Source: Rhynchopus sp. YZ270_cl-10
Lineage: Eukaryota > Euglenozoa > Diplonemea > Diplonemida > Diplonemidae
Length of the DNA stretch: 64,000 nt
Reading direction: 5' to 3'
Assembly: GCA_964035575.1 (NCBI GenBank)
Contig: OZ037906.1
Location: forward strand, 496,001-560,000
The notes under the pieces are model-generated. The model was given only the letters and a program-made list of their open reading frames with translations, had not been told where the DNA came from and did not search any database. Of the stretch, positions 55,053 to 64,000 are shown one piece after another. A program made the translations under genes and the position numbers. Each line of letters opens with the position of its first letter. Position 1 is the stretch's first letter.

Positions 55053-55150
55053 TGGCGAAGCCACGGTACGCAACATTTCTAAAAATTGCGCTTAAAATTG
55101 CCTACTATGTCGCGGGAAGGGTGGGTTGAAAGCTCGCGCCGCAGTGCATC
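55053..55150. repeat. Segment shared with the 35.8-kb hAT element
   Basis: GGCGAAGCCACGGTACGCAA followed by CATTTCTAAAAATTGCGCT, and later GGGAAGGGTGGGTTG and a GCGCCGCAG end, as at about 36319-36430. It suggests both elements belong to one decayed family. Confidence 0.75.
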
Positions 55151-55794
55151 TTCCTTTTCCGGTAAAATAGAAGAAAATTGTCTTCTAAAAATAGAATTCT
55201 GTGGGGGGTAGGTGAGAGGTGGGCGGAGCCCCCACTCCTCCACCCCAGCCTCAATCCAAAACCCTGTATTTTTTTTTTTGGTATTTTTTGAGCTGAGATT
55301 TTCAAAAAATACCAAAAATACCAGGGTCAACCGCTGTGATGCTCATTGTTTAGAACACAGGGCTATTTCTAAATATGGGGTCCGGAGTCCAAAATCCAAT
55401 CCGGGACACAATTTTGGCAGATTTATTTTGGGCCAAAAACGTCTTTATTTACATTTTTGGGATTCGCCCGTGCAGTGGTGGGGTCAATCTCGAAAATTGG
55501 ATTTTTTGACCACTTAAATTTTGAGAAATATGAGCCCGGTCACTTATACGTGGGCCCATTTTCGGCTAAAATTTTCCTCAAAATCCGGGTTTGTAAAATT
55601 GACCCTTCTGTGAAGGAAGGTTGTGGAAAAGGGTCCTTATTTGCATTTTTGGAAGCCGCCCGTGCAGTGGTGGGGTCAATTTGCAGAATTGGGCAAGTTC
55701 TTGCAAGACAACGGGTAATGTTTGTTAGCTCTAAGGAGGGAAGGGGAGCGTTTGTAGCTCACACAGCACCCCAAACCCTGGCCTCTCTGTCCAC

Positions 55795-56110
55795 AGCACA
55801 CAGCTCTTCCCCTGAGTTCCATTTGTGCCTCAACATGCTGAGCGCATCTTCAGTACGATGGGTGGATGAGCGAGAAGAGGCGCAACTGGCTAGTTGCACC
55901 AAAGCTGCACAAGCTTGTGGTCGTAGCACGCAGTTTGCGCGAGAGCAAGCCGCCACAAGAGAATGGTTGGTGGGATGAGGAGAAGCTGGTGCAGGAGGAG
56001 AAGGAGCGTGCGGGAGCTATATTGACTGCGACGCGACAGCTGAGGACCCCAAGGTTGATGATGATGCTGAGCATCACGACTCTGACATCAGTGAAGGCTC
56101 TTGGGACTAA
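55795..56110 (+). pseudogene. hAT transposase C-terminal domain relic
   Basis: In one frame QHAERIFSTMGG is followed by TGA. In the next frame MSEKRRNWLVAPKLHKLVVV and ARSLRE follow at once, which together is the hATC dimerisation signature (ERxFSTxG...KRRNxL...KLxxLVxxxxxLRE). A third frame near 56045-56110 supplies an acidic tail ending SDISEGSWD and a stop. At least two frameshifts separate these pieces, and no N-terminal or catalytic part is readable upstream, so the gene is dead. It would be a source family for the non-autonomous hAT-like element at 35.8 kb. Confidence 0.7.
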
Positions 56111-57338
56111 ACGCATACAGTCTTGTCCGTACCCATTTCTCCCACACAAGTCACCACCCCCTTGTGACTTGCCTGTAACAGTGGAAACGTTTCCCTCCCA
56201 GCCGCAAACCCGTTCAGTGTATCGTGAGCCACTGCAGTGACCCACTCACGCTCGACCCTGTCCCTCCTTGTAAACAGTTCGCCTTCTCCTACGTTGTGCT
56301 AAGGAAAACCAAAAAACATGCTCAAAAATGATGGGCACGGGGGTCAGACTCCACTTCTGACCACTTAAAATTAGGTCATACACGTGTTATACCCCAAACT
56401 GACCAAGAAATTTTCCCAGTGTTCGATGGTGATCGAATTAAATCGGTGGTAAAAAGTGAAAAATGGGGCATGCCAGGCCCACGTCAATCAGCCTAAAAAT
56501 GTTGCAACTTTAAACGCGCGTCTCTCCCGTACACCAATATACACTTTTTAACACATACAGTACAGCAAGGGAAAACCAAGGGATTTTACCCTGTGTTCTC
56601 CTTGTTACGGCTGCACTAACCTAATCATCAAAACTGCTCGATTTTGGCTTTATCTAAAAGATCGACATCAATTCTTACGAAATATAATTTATTTTACGAT
56701 TTTGAGTAGAATTCTGTTTGCAGGGCGAAGTCACGAGGCAGGGGGTGATTTTGGGGGTGAGCGCCAAAAAAAGTCCTTTTCCTAGGGTTGACCCACCTCC
56801 CTCCAGCATCCAACGATATGACATTTTCACGAAAGTTGTCGATTCTTGCCTTATTATTGTCACACAGAAAAAAAAATGTTTTTACGAAAATGAGTAGAAC
56901 CCCATTCCTACCAACGTGTGGCATTCGTGCGCCACTATAGTGGCACTTGCCATGGGTAAAAACGGTTTTCTGGTTTTAGTGCCTCGCTGGCGACATCCGT
57001 TGGGGGGGATTCTGGTGTGAGAATGTTCTCGATTTTTGCTTTATTTGAAAGATTCGCCACAAAATCGTTTCAAGGAAAAGAGTCGGTCAAAAATTCCAAG
57101 TAGAACCCAGAAACTCTCCCTTGCCACCCATTTCACGCCCATGCCCCTTGTACTACTAGGGGAAAAAAAAAAAACGATCGTGAAAAAAAAAAACGATCGT
57201 GAAAAAAAAAAAAAAAATGTCAAGATCTTGAAAAAAAGTTCAAGATCTTGAAAAAAACCGTCACGATCGTTCTCACACTATGTGAAAAGGGGGCAACTTT
57301 TTTTTTTTTTTTTGCTTCCCTCCATTAGGAGAATTTGG

Positions 57339-58631
57339 TTAGGTTGTGAAGAGGCGCTGTGCTTCACAGCGTATTTTATCAAATATATCCCCTCGCTTGG
57401 TAGAGAGTGAGTAACAGGAGCACTGCAGGACTGAGAGAGAGGACTTCATGATGGGTCTGTTGTCGCGCTGCTCCATCGGTATAATAAAGTCTTTGAAGAA
57501 CAGAAGCACCTGAAAGAGACAGAGCCGTTGTAGGGTGTGTCTATCATGCTGTCGCGCATACTTTGCCATGACGGACAAACATTTCAAAACCACATCCAAA
57601 AACACTGCATCAACCCCGTCGCACGCTTCATCCACCGTTGCTGCATGCAAAACCCTTAGCGCCACTTCAAATCTATAAACTCTTACCGCAAGTGCCGCGA
57701 GAGCAGTGTATACCGCAGCAGATCGTGAATGCAGTCCCATAGAACGCATCATGGTCACCACTTTAAACCCTTTTTGTAAGCTTTGGCATGACACCAAAAG
57801 CGCCAAACAGGTGGTGAAATCTGCGGTAACACCATCAACCTCTCGCATGCGTTTGAATACGGAGAACGCCGCTGCTTCATCCTTTGCCTTGCCGAAGCCC
57901 GCAATCACATCAGCATATTGATACGGCATGCGTGGTATCGACAACCTTTCCATCTTATCAAAGGACAACGCAACCTTCTCCACATCACCTGCCCTGCTAT
58001 ACGCTTTCAGAAGGCTATCAAACACTTCTTCACGCTGCAGCAACCCTGATTGTATTAAACTCTTCGCTAGCACCTCCGTTTCACGCACCAAAGCGTTGCG
58101 TGCAAACATACGAAGCGACATCTGAGCAGAAAACGCATCAACACCTATCACCTTGTGCGCCGAGGCCAGGTACACACCTGCTTCTTCACCAAGCCCTCTC
58201 TCCCCTCGAAGGGCGCGGGTAACGAAACGGCGTACGGTGGCCTCAATTTTAATATGGTTGTCGGGTTGTCCACGCAGTTCTGTGGTCTCATAGCGGAACC
58301 GGAGGAGGTCGTACCCACTGCTGGTACCTACAGTGGGTGAGCGGTTGTGGACACAGTTGATTCGGACTTTGCGACGTTTCCCTTCTCTGCGAATTTGACT
58401 TTGCCATTTTTCACTCATTATTGAAGTCAATGAATCACTGTCCAGGACCGCTGCATGGAAATGCATCACCATATCTGTCACAGGTACCGGCGACACTGTC
58501 TTCCAAGTAATATCCTCTTCGGGAGCTGTATGAAAAGCAGGAACCGCATTGCTTGGGCTATCGATATGACACCACGCACACCCCCTATGTAACGATGTAA
58601 CGGAGGGTGCCCTGTGGAGAAGCCTATACAT
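57339..58631 (-). CDS. Pentatricopeptide repeat (PPR) protein, probably mitochondrial
   Basis: 430 residues from the first ATG (58631); the open frame extends slightly upstream without one. The N-terminus (MYRLLHRAPSVTSLHRGCAW) is an Arg/Ser-rich, acid-poor presequence. From about residue 190 there are helical-hairpin repeats in PPR register: VFDSLLKAYSRAGDVEKVAL, YADVIAGFGKAKDEAAAFSV and FTTCLALLVSCQSLQKGFKV, with MRSMGLHSRSAAVYTALAAL following. Four or so P-type repeats are readable; no DYW or other editing domain is present. PPR proteins bind organellar RNA in processing, editing or translation. The C-terminal about 90 residues have no recognised domain. CCTCTCCAG lies about 60 nt before the ATG. 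Confidence 0.8.
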   Translation of the reverse strand: MYRLLHRAPSVTSLHRGCAWCHIDSPSNAVPAFHTAPEEDITWKTVSPVPVTDMVMHFHAAVLDSDSLTSIMSEKWQSQIRREGKRRKVRINCVHNRSPTVGTSSGYDLLRFRYETTELRGQPDNHIKIEATVRRFVTRALRGERGLGEEAGVYLASAHKVIGVDAFSAQMSLRMFARNALVRETEVLAKSLIQSGLLQREEVFDSLLKAYSRAGDVEKVALSFDKMERLSIPRMPYQYADVIAGFGKAKDEAAAFSVFKRMREVDGVTADFTTCLALLVSCQSLQKGFKVVTMMRSMGLHSRSAAVYTALAALAVRVYRFEVALRVLHAATVDEACDGVDAVFLDVVLKCLSVMAKYARQHDRHTLQRLCLFQVLLFFKDFIIPMEQRDNRPIMKSSLSVLQCSCYSLSTKRGDIFDKIRCEAQRLFTT

Positions 58632-59439
58632 TATGGTCGACCCAACAAAAGAAGACACATTACATCGTTTGTGTGTATAAATGTTCTGGAGAGGTGGTTT
58701 GGAAACAGGGGAGTGGATAGTGAATAGTGAATAGTGGGTAGAGGGGTGCTGTAAATACGCCTATTTTGCACTCCATTATGTAATTAATTTTTTTTTCTTT
58801 GAATGAGCTGTCAGTGTAGACACTTACCACTTACATGTGAACTCCACGCAAAGCCGTTCCTCGGCTATCTCTCATTTCGTGGATACTGCCCCTACGGTTC
58901 TACTCCCGCCCTCCACTCAGGTAACAAACGGGGATGAGTGGGTGTCCAAGGGTCATGACTTCCCAGGTGATATTAGGTTGACACCAGGCTTTATCCCTGT
59001 AGAGTATTTTTTAAAAAATGTTTTAAAAATAGGGAAGGGAAGGAGGGGAAGGGAAGATGTTCGTTTTGTGGTCAGTTTACCCTCTTTTAGGTAAAATTTA
59101 AATTTACAATATGTCCTGCCCCGAAGATGAGATAAAAAACCCCCCCGCCCGCCCACCCGCCCACCCCTTTCTATTGTTAGCAATATTGTCTTTGTTTTTG
59201 CTTTTTTTTTCTTCTTTTTATTGGGTCAAGAATAATATATCTTGTAGAATTCCTATGTCAGGTTTGCGTTTTGTTTTTTCCCCCATTTTTTGCTGGTGTG
59301 TACTATAGAACACCAAAAGAGGCCCGTACTCAATATCAATGTCACCAAAAAAAAGGAGACAAAATATGCACAGATAGCACACCTCTTCCCTAAAGAGTGT
59401 GGCGGAGATGAGAAAAAAAAATTGAACGTTTTCTTCTTC
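58632..59439. other. Intergenic
   Basis: A family F relative at 58798-58852 (GAATGAGCTGTCAGTGTAG, TGAACTCCACGC); otherwise no gene seen. Confidence 0.5.
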
Positions 59440-60228
59440 TTAGTCCGTCTTCGCCTTTTTCGCAGCAGGGCGGAGGAACGGGATCATGAAGTAGATCAGC
59501 AGAATCTGTTGTAAAAAAGGAAGTGGGAGAAAAAAAAAAGAAAATAGTTTGGGTAAAAGACAGAAAGATAACGTGTAATGCCAAAGTTGAGGGACACAAG
59601 GCCAAGCCTGTCATTTTAAAATGAAAAACGATAATTTTGTTGAAAGAAAAAAAAATTGGAGTTGTCCAGCATCGTCTCCTCTTCGGTTTTTTTTAAAAGG
59701 ATATTTTTCGGTATAATCTGATTCAAAAGATAATTTCAGTTCTCTCTTTTCATCACAAAGATGCAACACAGATCTTTCAAAAAAAAAAAAATAGTTTCAA
59801 ACCCTTTTTTTCACACATACGATGATAGTCCTTGGCCCCCAGGGGATTTCGAAGAACGGATCTTCTGAGTCAATCGGGAGTGCTGCGAAGGTGAGGGCCA
59901 CTGCGGGGAGGCAGATTGCGAGGAAGGGGATCTTGCTTTGCGGGCGGTGGGTGTGCTGGTCGACGATGCCGACAATGTGAGAGGTTTGAATGCCACATGC
60001 ACCACAGGAGGCCCACACAGCGACACCCACAAGCAGGCCCTGGTACACCGCCAGGTCACGCACACCGTAGAACCCACGGTGCGACCAACGCAGCCAAAAA
60101 TTCTCAAAGTCGGGAACGTGCCGCAAATGAATGCACCAAGGGTTCAGCGACCCATACACATACGCAGCGACCCCCAACATCAACAGCATCCACAACACGA
60201 CCCATTGGACGGAGAGTAATCGCTGCAT
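59440..60228 (-). CDS. Four-pass membrane protein, two exons, 157 residues
   Basis: Exon 1 60228-59821 and exon 2 59505-59440, phase 0; donor ATC|GTATGT, acceptor TTTACAACAG. The join completes the fourth membrane helix: exon 1 ends PWGPRTII and exon 2 reads ILLIYFMIPFLRPAAKKAKTD. The other helices are at about 8-28 (QWVVLWMLLMLGVAAYVYG), 60-79 (VYQGLLVGVAVWASCGACGI) and 101-119. Loop 1 (WCIHLRHVPDFENFWLRWSH) is rich in aromatic residues and His. No family recognised; the basic tail suggests a cytosolic C-terminus. A long pyrimidine tract and CATTCCACAG end 13 nt before the ATG, one of the best candidate trans-splice acceptors in the window. Confidence 0.75.
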
Positions 60229-60611
60229 CGTGTTTGTTTTGCTGTGGAATGAATTAAAGGGAGGAGAGAAGAGGATACGGTATGGATAGGGAGAACGAAG
60301 ACGCCAAGATAGGCACCACAGTGCATCTTGAAGAGAGAAAAAAAAAAGAGAAGTTGAAATGTGCTAAAAAAGCATCTCAGTCGAGTTCATGCAAATGGCG
60401 GAGACGTGAGTGGTAAAAAAAAATTACCATGAGAGTGAGTTATAGTAAGATTGTAAAATAAGTTTGAAATTTTCGTTAAAATCTGATAGGGGAGAGTGGT
60501 TTTTTGGAACTTTCAGGCTTTAGAGTATTTTTTTTGTGTTTGTGTAACTGAGAAACAGAGGGGGAATAGTTTTCCTCGATTTTTTTTGAAAAAAGAAAAG
60601 AAAAAAAAATG
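60229..60611. other. Intergenic with family G repeat
   Basis: 60345-60415 carries the common head AAGAGAAGTTGAAA joined to the family G body (TGTGCTAAAAAAGCATC, GAGTTCATGCAAATGG, ACGTGAGTGGT). Nothing else recognised. Confidence 0.6.
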
Positions 60612-63600
60612 TTATTCATCTACTGGCATTAGAGAGGCGATGAGCCCCTCCCAGCTTTGGTACCAGACCACCTCTGAGTGGAGGAGCTGTGAGAAGAGTT
60701 GGTTGAGCCAGGCGACCTGGTCGGTGTGGTTCTGCTGCATTGCAAGGGACGCCTGGGTGCGCTGTTGGATGATGGCTTTGAAAATCATCTCATCAGGAGC
60801 CTCCAAGATAGGGCTTTTCTGTGGTACATCCTCTACCTCCCCTGCTGCAGGTGCAGCCTTTGCACCTCCTTTGTCTGGCGTCGCACGTCCTCCCTTCTTG
60901 ATGTTAGGCTGTTAGTCAGAAGAGAAATTGTAGTGGAAAAACCATAAATTATATGGGTCGAAGAAAGAAAGCAATTTCGCTCAGTAAATATGAGGGGAGT
61001 ATATTTTTTTATCAATTTCATTGGTATGTTTCTAGTATTTTGCGATCAAACCATTTTCCGTTTATGATGTGCAAAAAAAAATTCTGGCAATACCTTGGCC
61101 ACAGGCTCTGCAGGTTCCTGAGGAGGTTTGACCCCTTCCCCGAGGTGGTCGGCGATTTCTATCCCGGCGTTTTCTTCTTGGTACTTTGCAAAGGCTTTGG
61201 ACTGCTCGAGGGACATGCCTGGGTATTGCACTAGGGTGCGTGCGTCTGTGGGTGGCTTGTCGTCCTGTTTTGTGTCCTTTGCTGCTTTGGGTGGCGGCTT
61301 GCCTCCTTTAGGTGGTGGCTTTGATGCAGCTGCCTCTGGAGCGGCGAGTGGGGCAGTGCTGTTTTCCTTGCGCTGCCGTGCAATGCGCAGTCGCTTCAAA
61401 GACTTATGTGTCCCCACAACCACATCCCCTTGTGTGCTGATCATGTCTGGTGTCAGTAGTGTATTGAAAATTTTGAACAACGTAGTCGCAGACTGCGCTG
61501 ACTGCTTCATAAAGGCGTTCGCAATGGCAACCTCTTCCCGCAGGAGAACACCTTGGAAGACTTTCAGAATGCGTTTGCATGTTTCGTGGCGGAGGGCTTC
61601 GGATGATTTGGTTTCTTCGATGACGCCGCGGTTGTTAGGGTTCGTCATGCACCCCTTTACACGCGCACCGTGTGTCTTGCGGGTTGTGGTGGAGCGGGTG
61701 TACAGCTCATCGAATATTTCCTTGCATGCACCGACACTGCCTTCGAGGAAGGTGAAGGCGAGGTTGTAAAGACCGCAGAAGACTTCGTTTGGGACGCGTG
61801 GTGCCACCAAGGCAACACGCATTACATGCGTCTTAAATGCAGGTGCCGCAGTGCTGAAGTGCGTCTGCAACAACCCCCCTACATCCTGCACACGTTGCGT
61901 CAACACCTCCTTCTGCTCCTCCTCCGTCGCACGGATCAGTGAAGGCCTTGTAATCGCACGGTCCCCAAGACCACTATAATACGCCTTCAGAGGTGGCCGG
62001 ACACGCTCCCAAAAGCCCTCCACATGGCCTTCTACGATCTCTGTTGCAGGTTTGGACGCTACGCGGTCTTCCACATCCGTCTCGATGTCATCCTTGCGTG
62101 TGGCAAAGTAGGTGTGTGGGGGGATAGGTGTGAACACAATGGTGCGCTTTGCTGCACCCAGGAACGTCGCCCTGGAGTAGATCGCCCTAGACAGCCCGTC
62201 CATGTGGTGGATAAGGTGGAATGCAGGGATTTCTTGGATCTGTGCTTCACGGTTGACCTTCGCTTTGCGTAGTTTGGTGGCAAGGACGGCGTCGATGGCG
62301 TCCTGGCTGTCGGATGTTGCGTCGGATGGGGCAACCTCGCGCACCTTGGCAGTGTACATCTTGGATGAGCTTTGGTGCTTTGAGGTGAGTGCCTTCACAC
62401 GGTCTTCTAGTTCGCAGACAGCGGTTTCAAGACGACGTTCTGCCTCGAGAGAGCCTGCGATGCAGACGTTGACGCCGCCCTTGGCTGCAGAGAGCGCCTC
62501 GTTGAGGCATTTGAGGAAGGTGAGGTCCTGGTGGTTGTAGTCGTACGCCTTGTCGTAGGACGCAAGCTCGTCGAGGATTGTCTGCTGTTCACGCTCGCGC
62601 GCATCGCTGACAGCCTTGCGTTGCTGGTCGACAACGTCTGCCGCAGACTTCTCCATCGCACGAATCGCCTCTGTGTTCTTCGCAACCTCCTCCGGGCTGA
62701 GCAGACCACCGTTCTCAAAGGTCCTGCAGTGCTCCGCAAGGTAGCGCTCGCCTTCACGCTCGAGGGCAGCCTTGGCCTTCACGAGGAGGGTGTCGAGCTT
62801 TGCGGTGGTTGTCTTGGCACGCTTGCGGAGGGATGCGTAGTCCGCCTCCGTCGCCTTCCTGTTCACAACGATTGCGGGCAGGTTGGTGACCGCAGGCAGC
62901 TGTGCCTCATGCGCCTTGAGCTGCTGTACTTCCTTCTCAAAGCCGGACTCATGGTTCTCAAGCGACACCTTCACCGCATCGACGCTGTTTGTGAAGCGCT
63001 CACCGATCCAAGAGAATTCACGCAGTTTTAACTCCTCAGATTCGACAAGCTCACGCATGCGGGTGTCAAACTCTTGCGAAGCAAGGGAAGGCATGCGGCG
63101 CTGGTGTTGCCGGAGACGTTCGCTTAGCCACAGCTCCAGGGCAGCACTGCGTTCTGTGCAGCAGGCAACAACGGAGGCACGGAGGGAGGCGACGAAGCTG
63201 TGCAGCCAGTCCACAAGAACGCTTTGGAGGTGGGTGAGGATCAGCTCGGTCGATGCGTTGAGCTTGAAGACGTCGACCTTGAGCAGGTCTGTATGCTTCT
63301 CAACACGACGCACCATGTCTGCCTCTCCACTGTCCGCTGCCTCCACCGGGGCTGCCTCCTCCTCCACGGGCACTACCTCCTTCCCCTTCTTCCCTGCCGG
63401 AGGCTTACCCTTTGGAACCGACTCAGGCGACTCCTGCACCACTGCCTGCACACCCCACACTATCTTCGCCGGGGCCGGCTCCGTCGGAACTGGACGGGGA
63501 TGCGGATCCTCCTGCCCAAACAAAATCTCGGTCACCGGCTTTGCCTGCAAGAAGTGCAGGCCCTCGGTAGTCTTCACCAAGGTGAGCCCCTCTGCAGAGG

Positions 63601-64000
63601 TAGCCTCGGTGGCGTCACCTTCTGCAGAAAAGCCTTCTTTTGGAACAGGGCAGCCGTCCACTATGGTGCAAGGAATGATGCAGAGCGACTCGGCAAGCTG
63701 CTTCTCGAGGGTGGCAGCAGCGTCGTCGACCTCTGCCTGCAAGGCACGGAGCGACTTCTCCTTCTTCTTCTTCACATCGCAGTATAGTACTTCTATCGCA
63801 CAAAGCACCTGCAGTGCGTCCTTGTAGCGTTCTGTCGCATGGTGCTTGTCGGGTGCACGTTGTAGGTCGTTGACAAGGCCTGCAAAGGAGGCCTCCCGTT
63901 GTGCATGGTTGTCCACAAAGTCCAGCTCAAGGATGAGGTACTGCTCCATGTAGTTTGTTACCGTTGTGTGCAGCGTGGTTGCAGCCTTGCAGAGATACCC
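60612..64000 (-). CDS. Large coiled-coil protein, 5' end beyond the window (CCDC180-like?)
   Basis: The frame is open to the right window edge, so the N-terminus is missing; a Met at 63949 is internal or alternative. Exon A 64000-61094 (donor AAG|GTATTG), intron 61093-60909 with a textbook branch region TGACTAACAG, exon B 60908-60612; at least 1067 residues are visible. It is mostly long charged helix and coiled coil, with a Pro/Ala/Lys linker near the middle of exon A (VPKGKPPAGKKGKEVVP) and another near its end (KPPPKGGKPPPKAAK). The last exon ends in a helical segment (about 45 residues: LAMQQNHTDQVAWLNQLFSQ and on). Size and layout recall the ciliary protein CCDC180, but I see no diagnostic motif; other axonemal coiled-coil proteins are equally possible. 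Confidence 0.75.

Larger units (their letters stand above)
53717..57282. mobile_element. 3.57-kb transposon-like region with CGATCG palindromes at both ends
   Basis: Left end CATAGGGTGAAAACGATCG, right end the near-inverse CGATCGTTCTCACACTATG (two mismatches in 19). Both are flanked by TGAAAA (53711-53716 and 57283-57288), a possible 6-bp target duplication. Next to each end are ACGATCGT palindromes spaced by A or T runs. The interior is decayed and contains a hAT transposase relic, TGGTGGGGTCA units, and the segment shared with the 35.8-kb hAT element. It may be one large element or nested insertions. Confidence 0.6.

Noticed and set aside
62531-63827. Long plus-strand frames opposite the large coiled-coil gene
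   Set aside because: Complementary-strand shadows of a GC3-rich reading frame; no domain.

Overview
The window is nuclear DNA of a unicellular eukaryote. All 19 genes I can support lie on the minus strand, although they are functionally unrelated. Eight of them contain short GT-AG introns, with donors mostly GTATGT, GTATTG or GTATTT. Upstream of almost every start codon, usually within about 45 nt, there is an AG acceptor, in most cases preceded by a pyrimidine tract. A one-strand gene array with a 3' splice site before each gene is the pattern expected when polycistronic transcripts are resolved by spliced-leader trans-splicing. Together with ordinary cis-introns and bulky, repeat-rich intergenic DNA, this fits a free-living euglenozoan such as a diplonemid. 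That placement is inference; no rRNA or spliced-leader gene is present to confirm it.

Layout, left to right: 3-hydroxyanthranilate dioxygenase (1.1-1.9 kb); a three-exon 938-residue lipocalin-like/coiled-coil protein (3.9-7.3 kb); a repeat field with a satellite element (8.6-9.4 kb); a three-FAS1-domain membrane protein (12.9-15.1 kb); an unknown basic protein (17.8-18.8 kb); repeats and a GC-rich palindromic element (19-22.1 kb); a kinesin-14 (22.4-24.8 kb); two ribosomal protein eL43 copies (25.3-27.0 kb); a secreted Cys-rich protein, cathepsin L and a 92-residue Ala/Tyr-rich protein (27.8-32.7 kb); a PGAP5/MPPE1-like phosphoesterase (33.6-34.7 kb); a hAT-like non-autonomous transposon with an 8-bp target duplication (35.8-37.5 kb); a multi-exon four-pass membrane protein (37.8-39.8 kb); a repeat field (40-44 kb); a VPS9-domain Rab5 exchange factor (44.4-46.1 kb); two small probable mitochondrial membrane proteins, one with a 681-bp transposon in intron 1 (46.9-51.0 kb); a CobW-family GTPase (51.5-52.7 kb); a decayed transposon region with a hAT transposase relic (52.9-57.3 kb); a PPR protein (57.3-58.6 kb); a four-pass membrane protein (59.4-60.2 kb); and a large coiled-coil protein cut by the right window edge (60.6-64.0 kb).

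The genes do not form a pathway; they are housekeeping, secretory/endosomal, mitochondrial and possibly flagellar functions. The most unusual content is intergenic. One item is a 73-bp block, identical in three places, that sits upstream of three unrelated genes in the same orientation. The other is a large set of short (about 30-115 bp) repeats. Many share a purine-rich head (GAGAAGTTGA or GANAANTTG) beside an A or T run, followed by a family-specific hairpin-forming body. All copies I recognised read in one direction, antisense to the genes.
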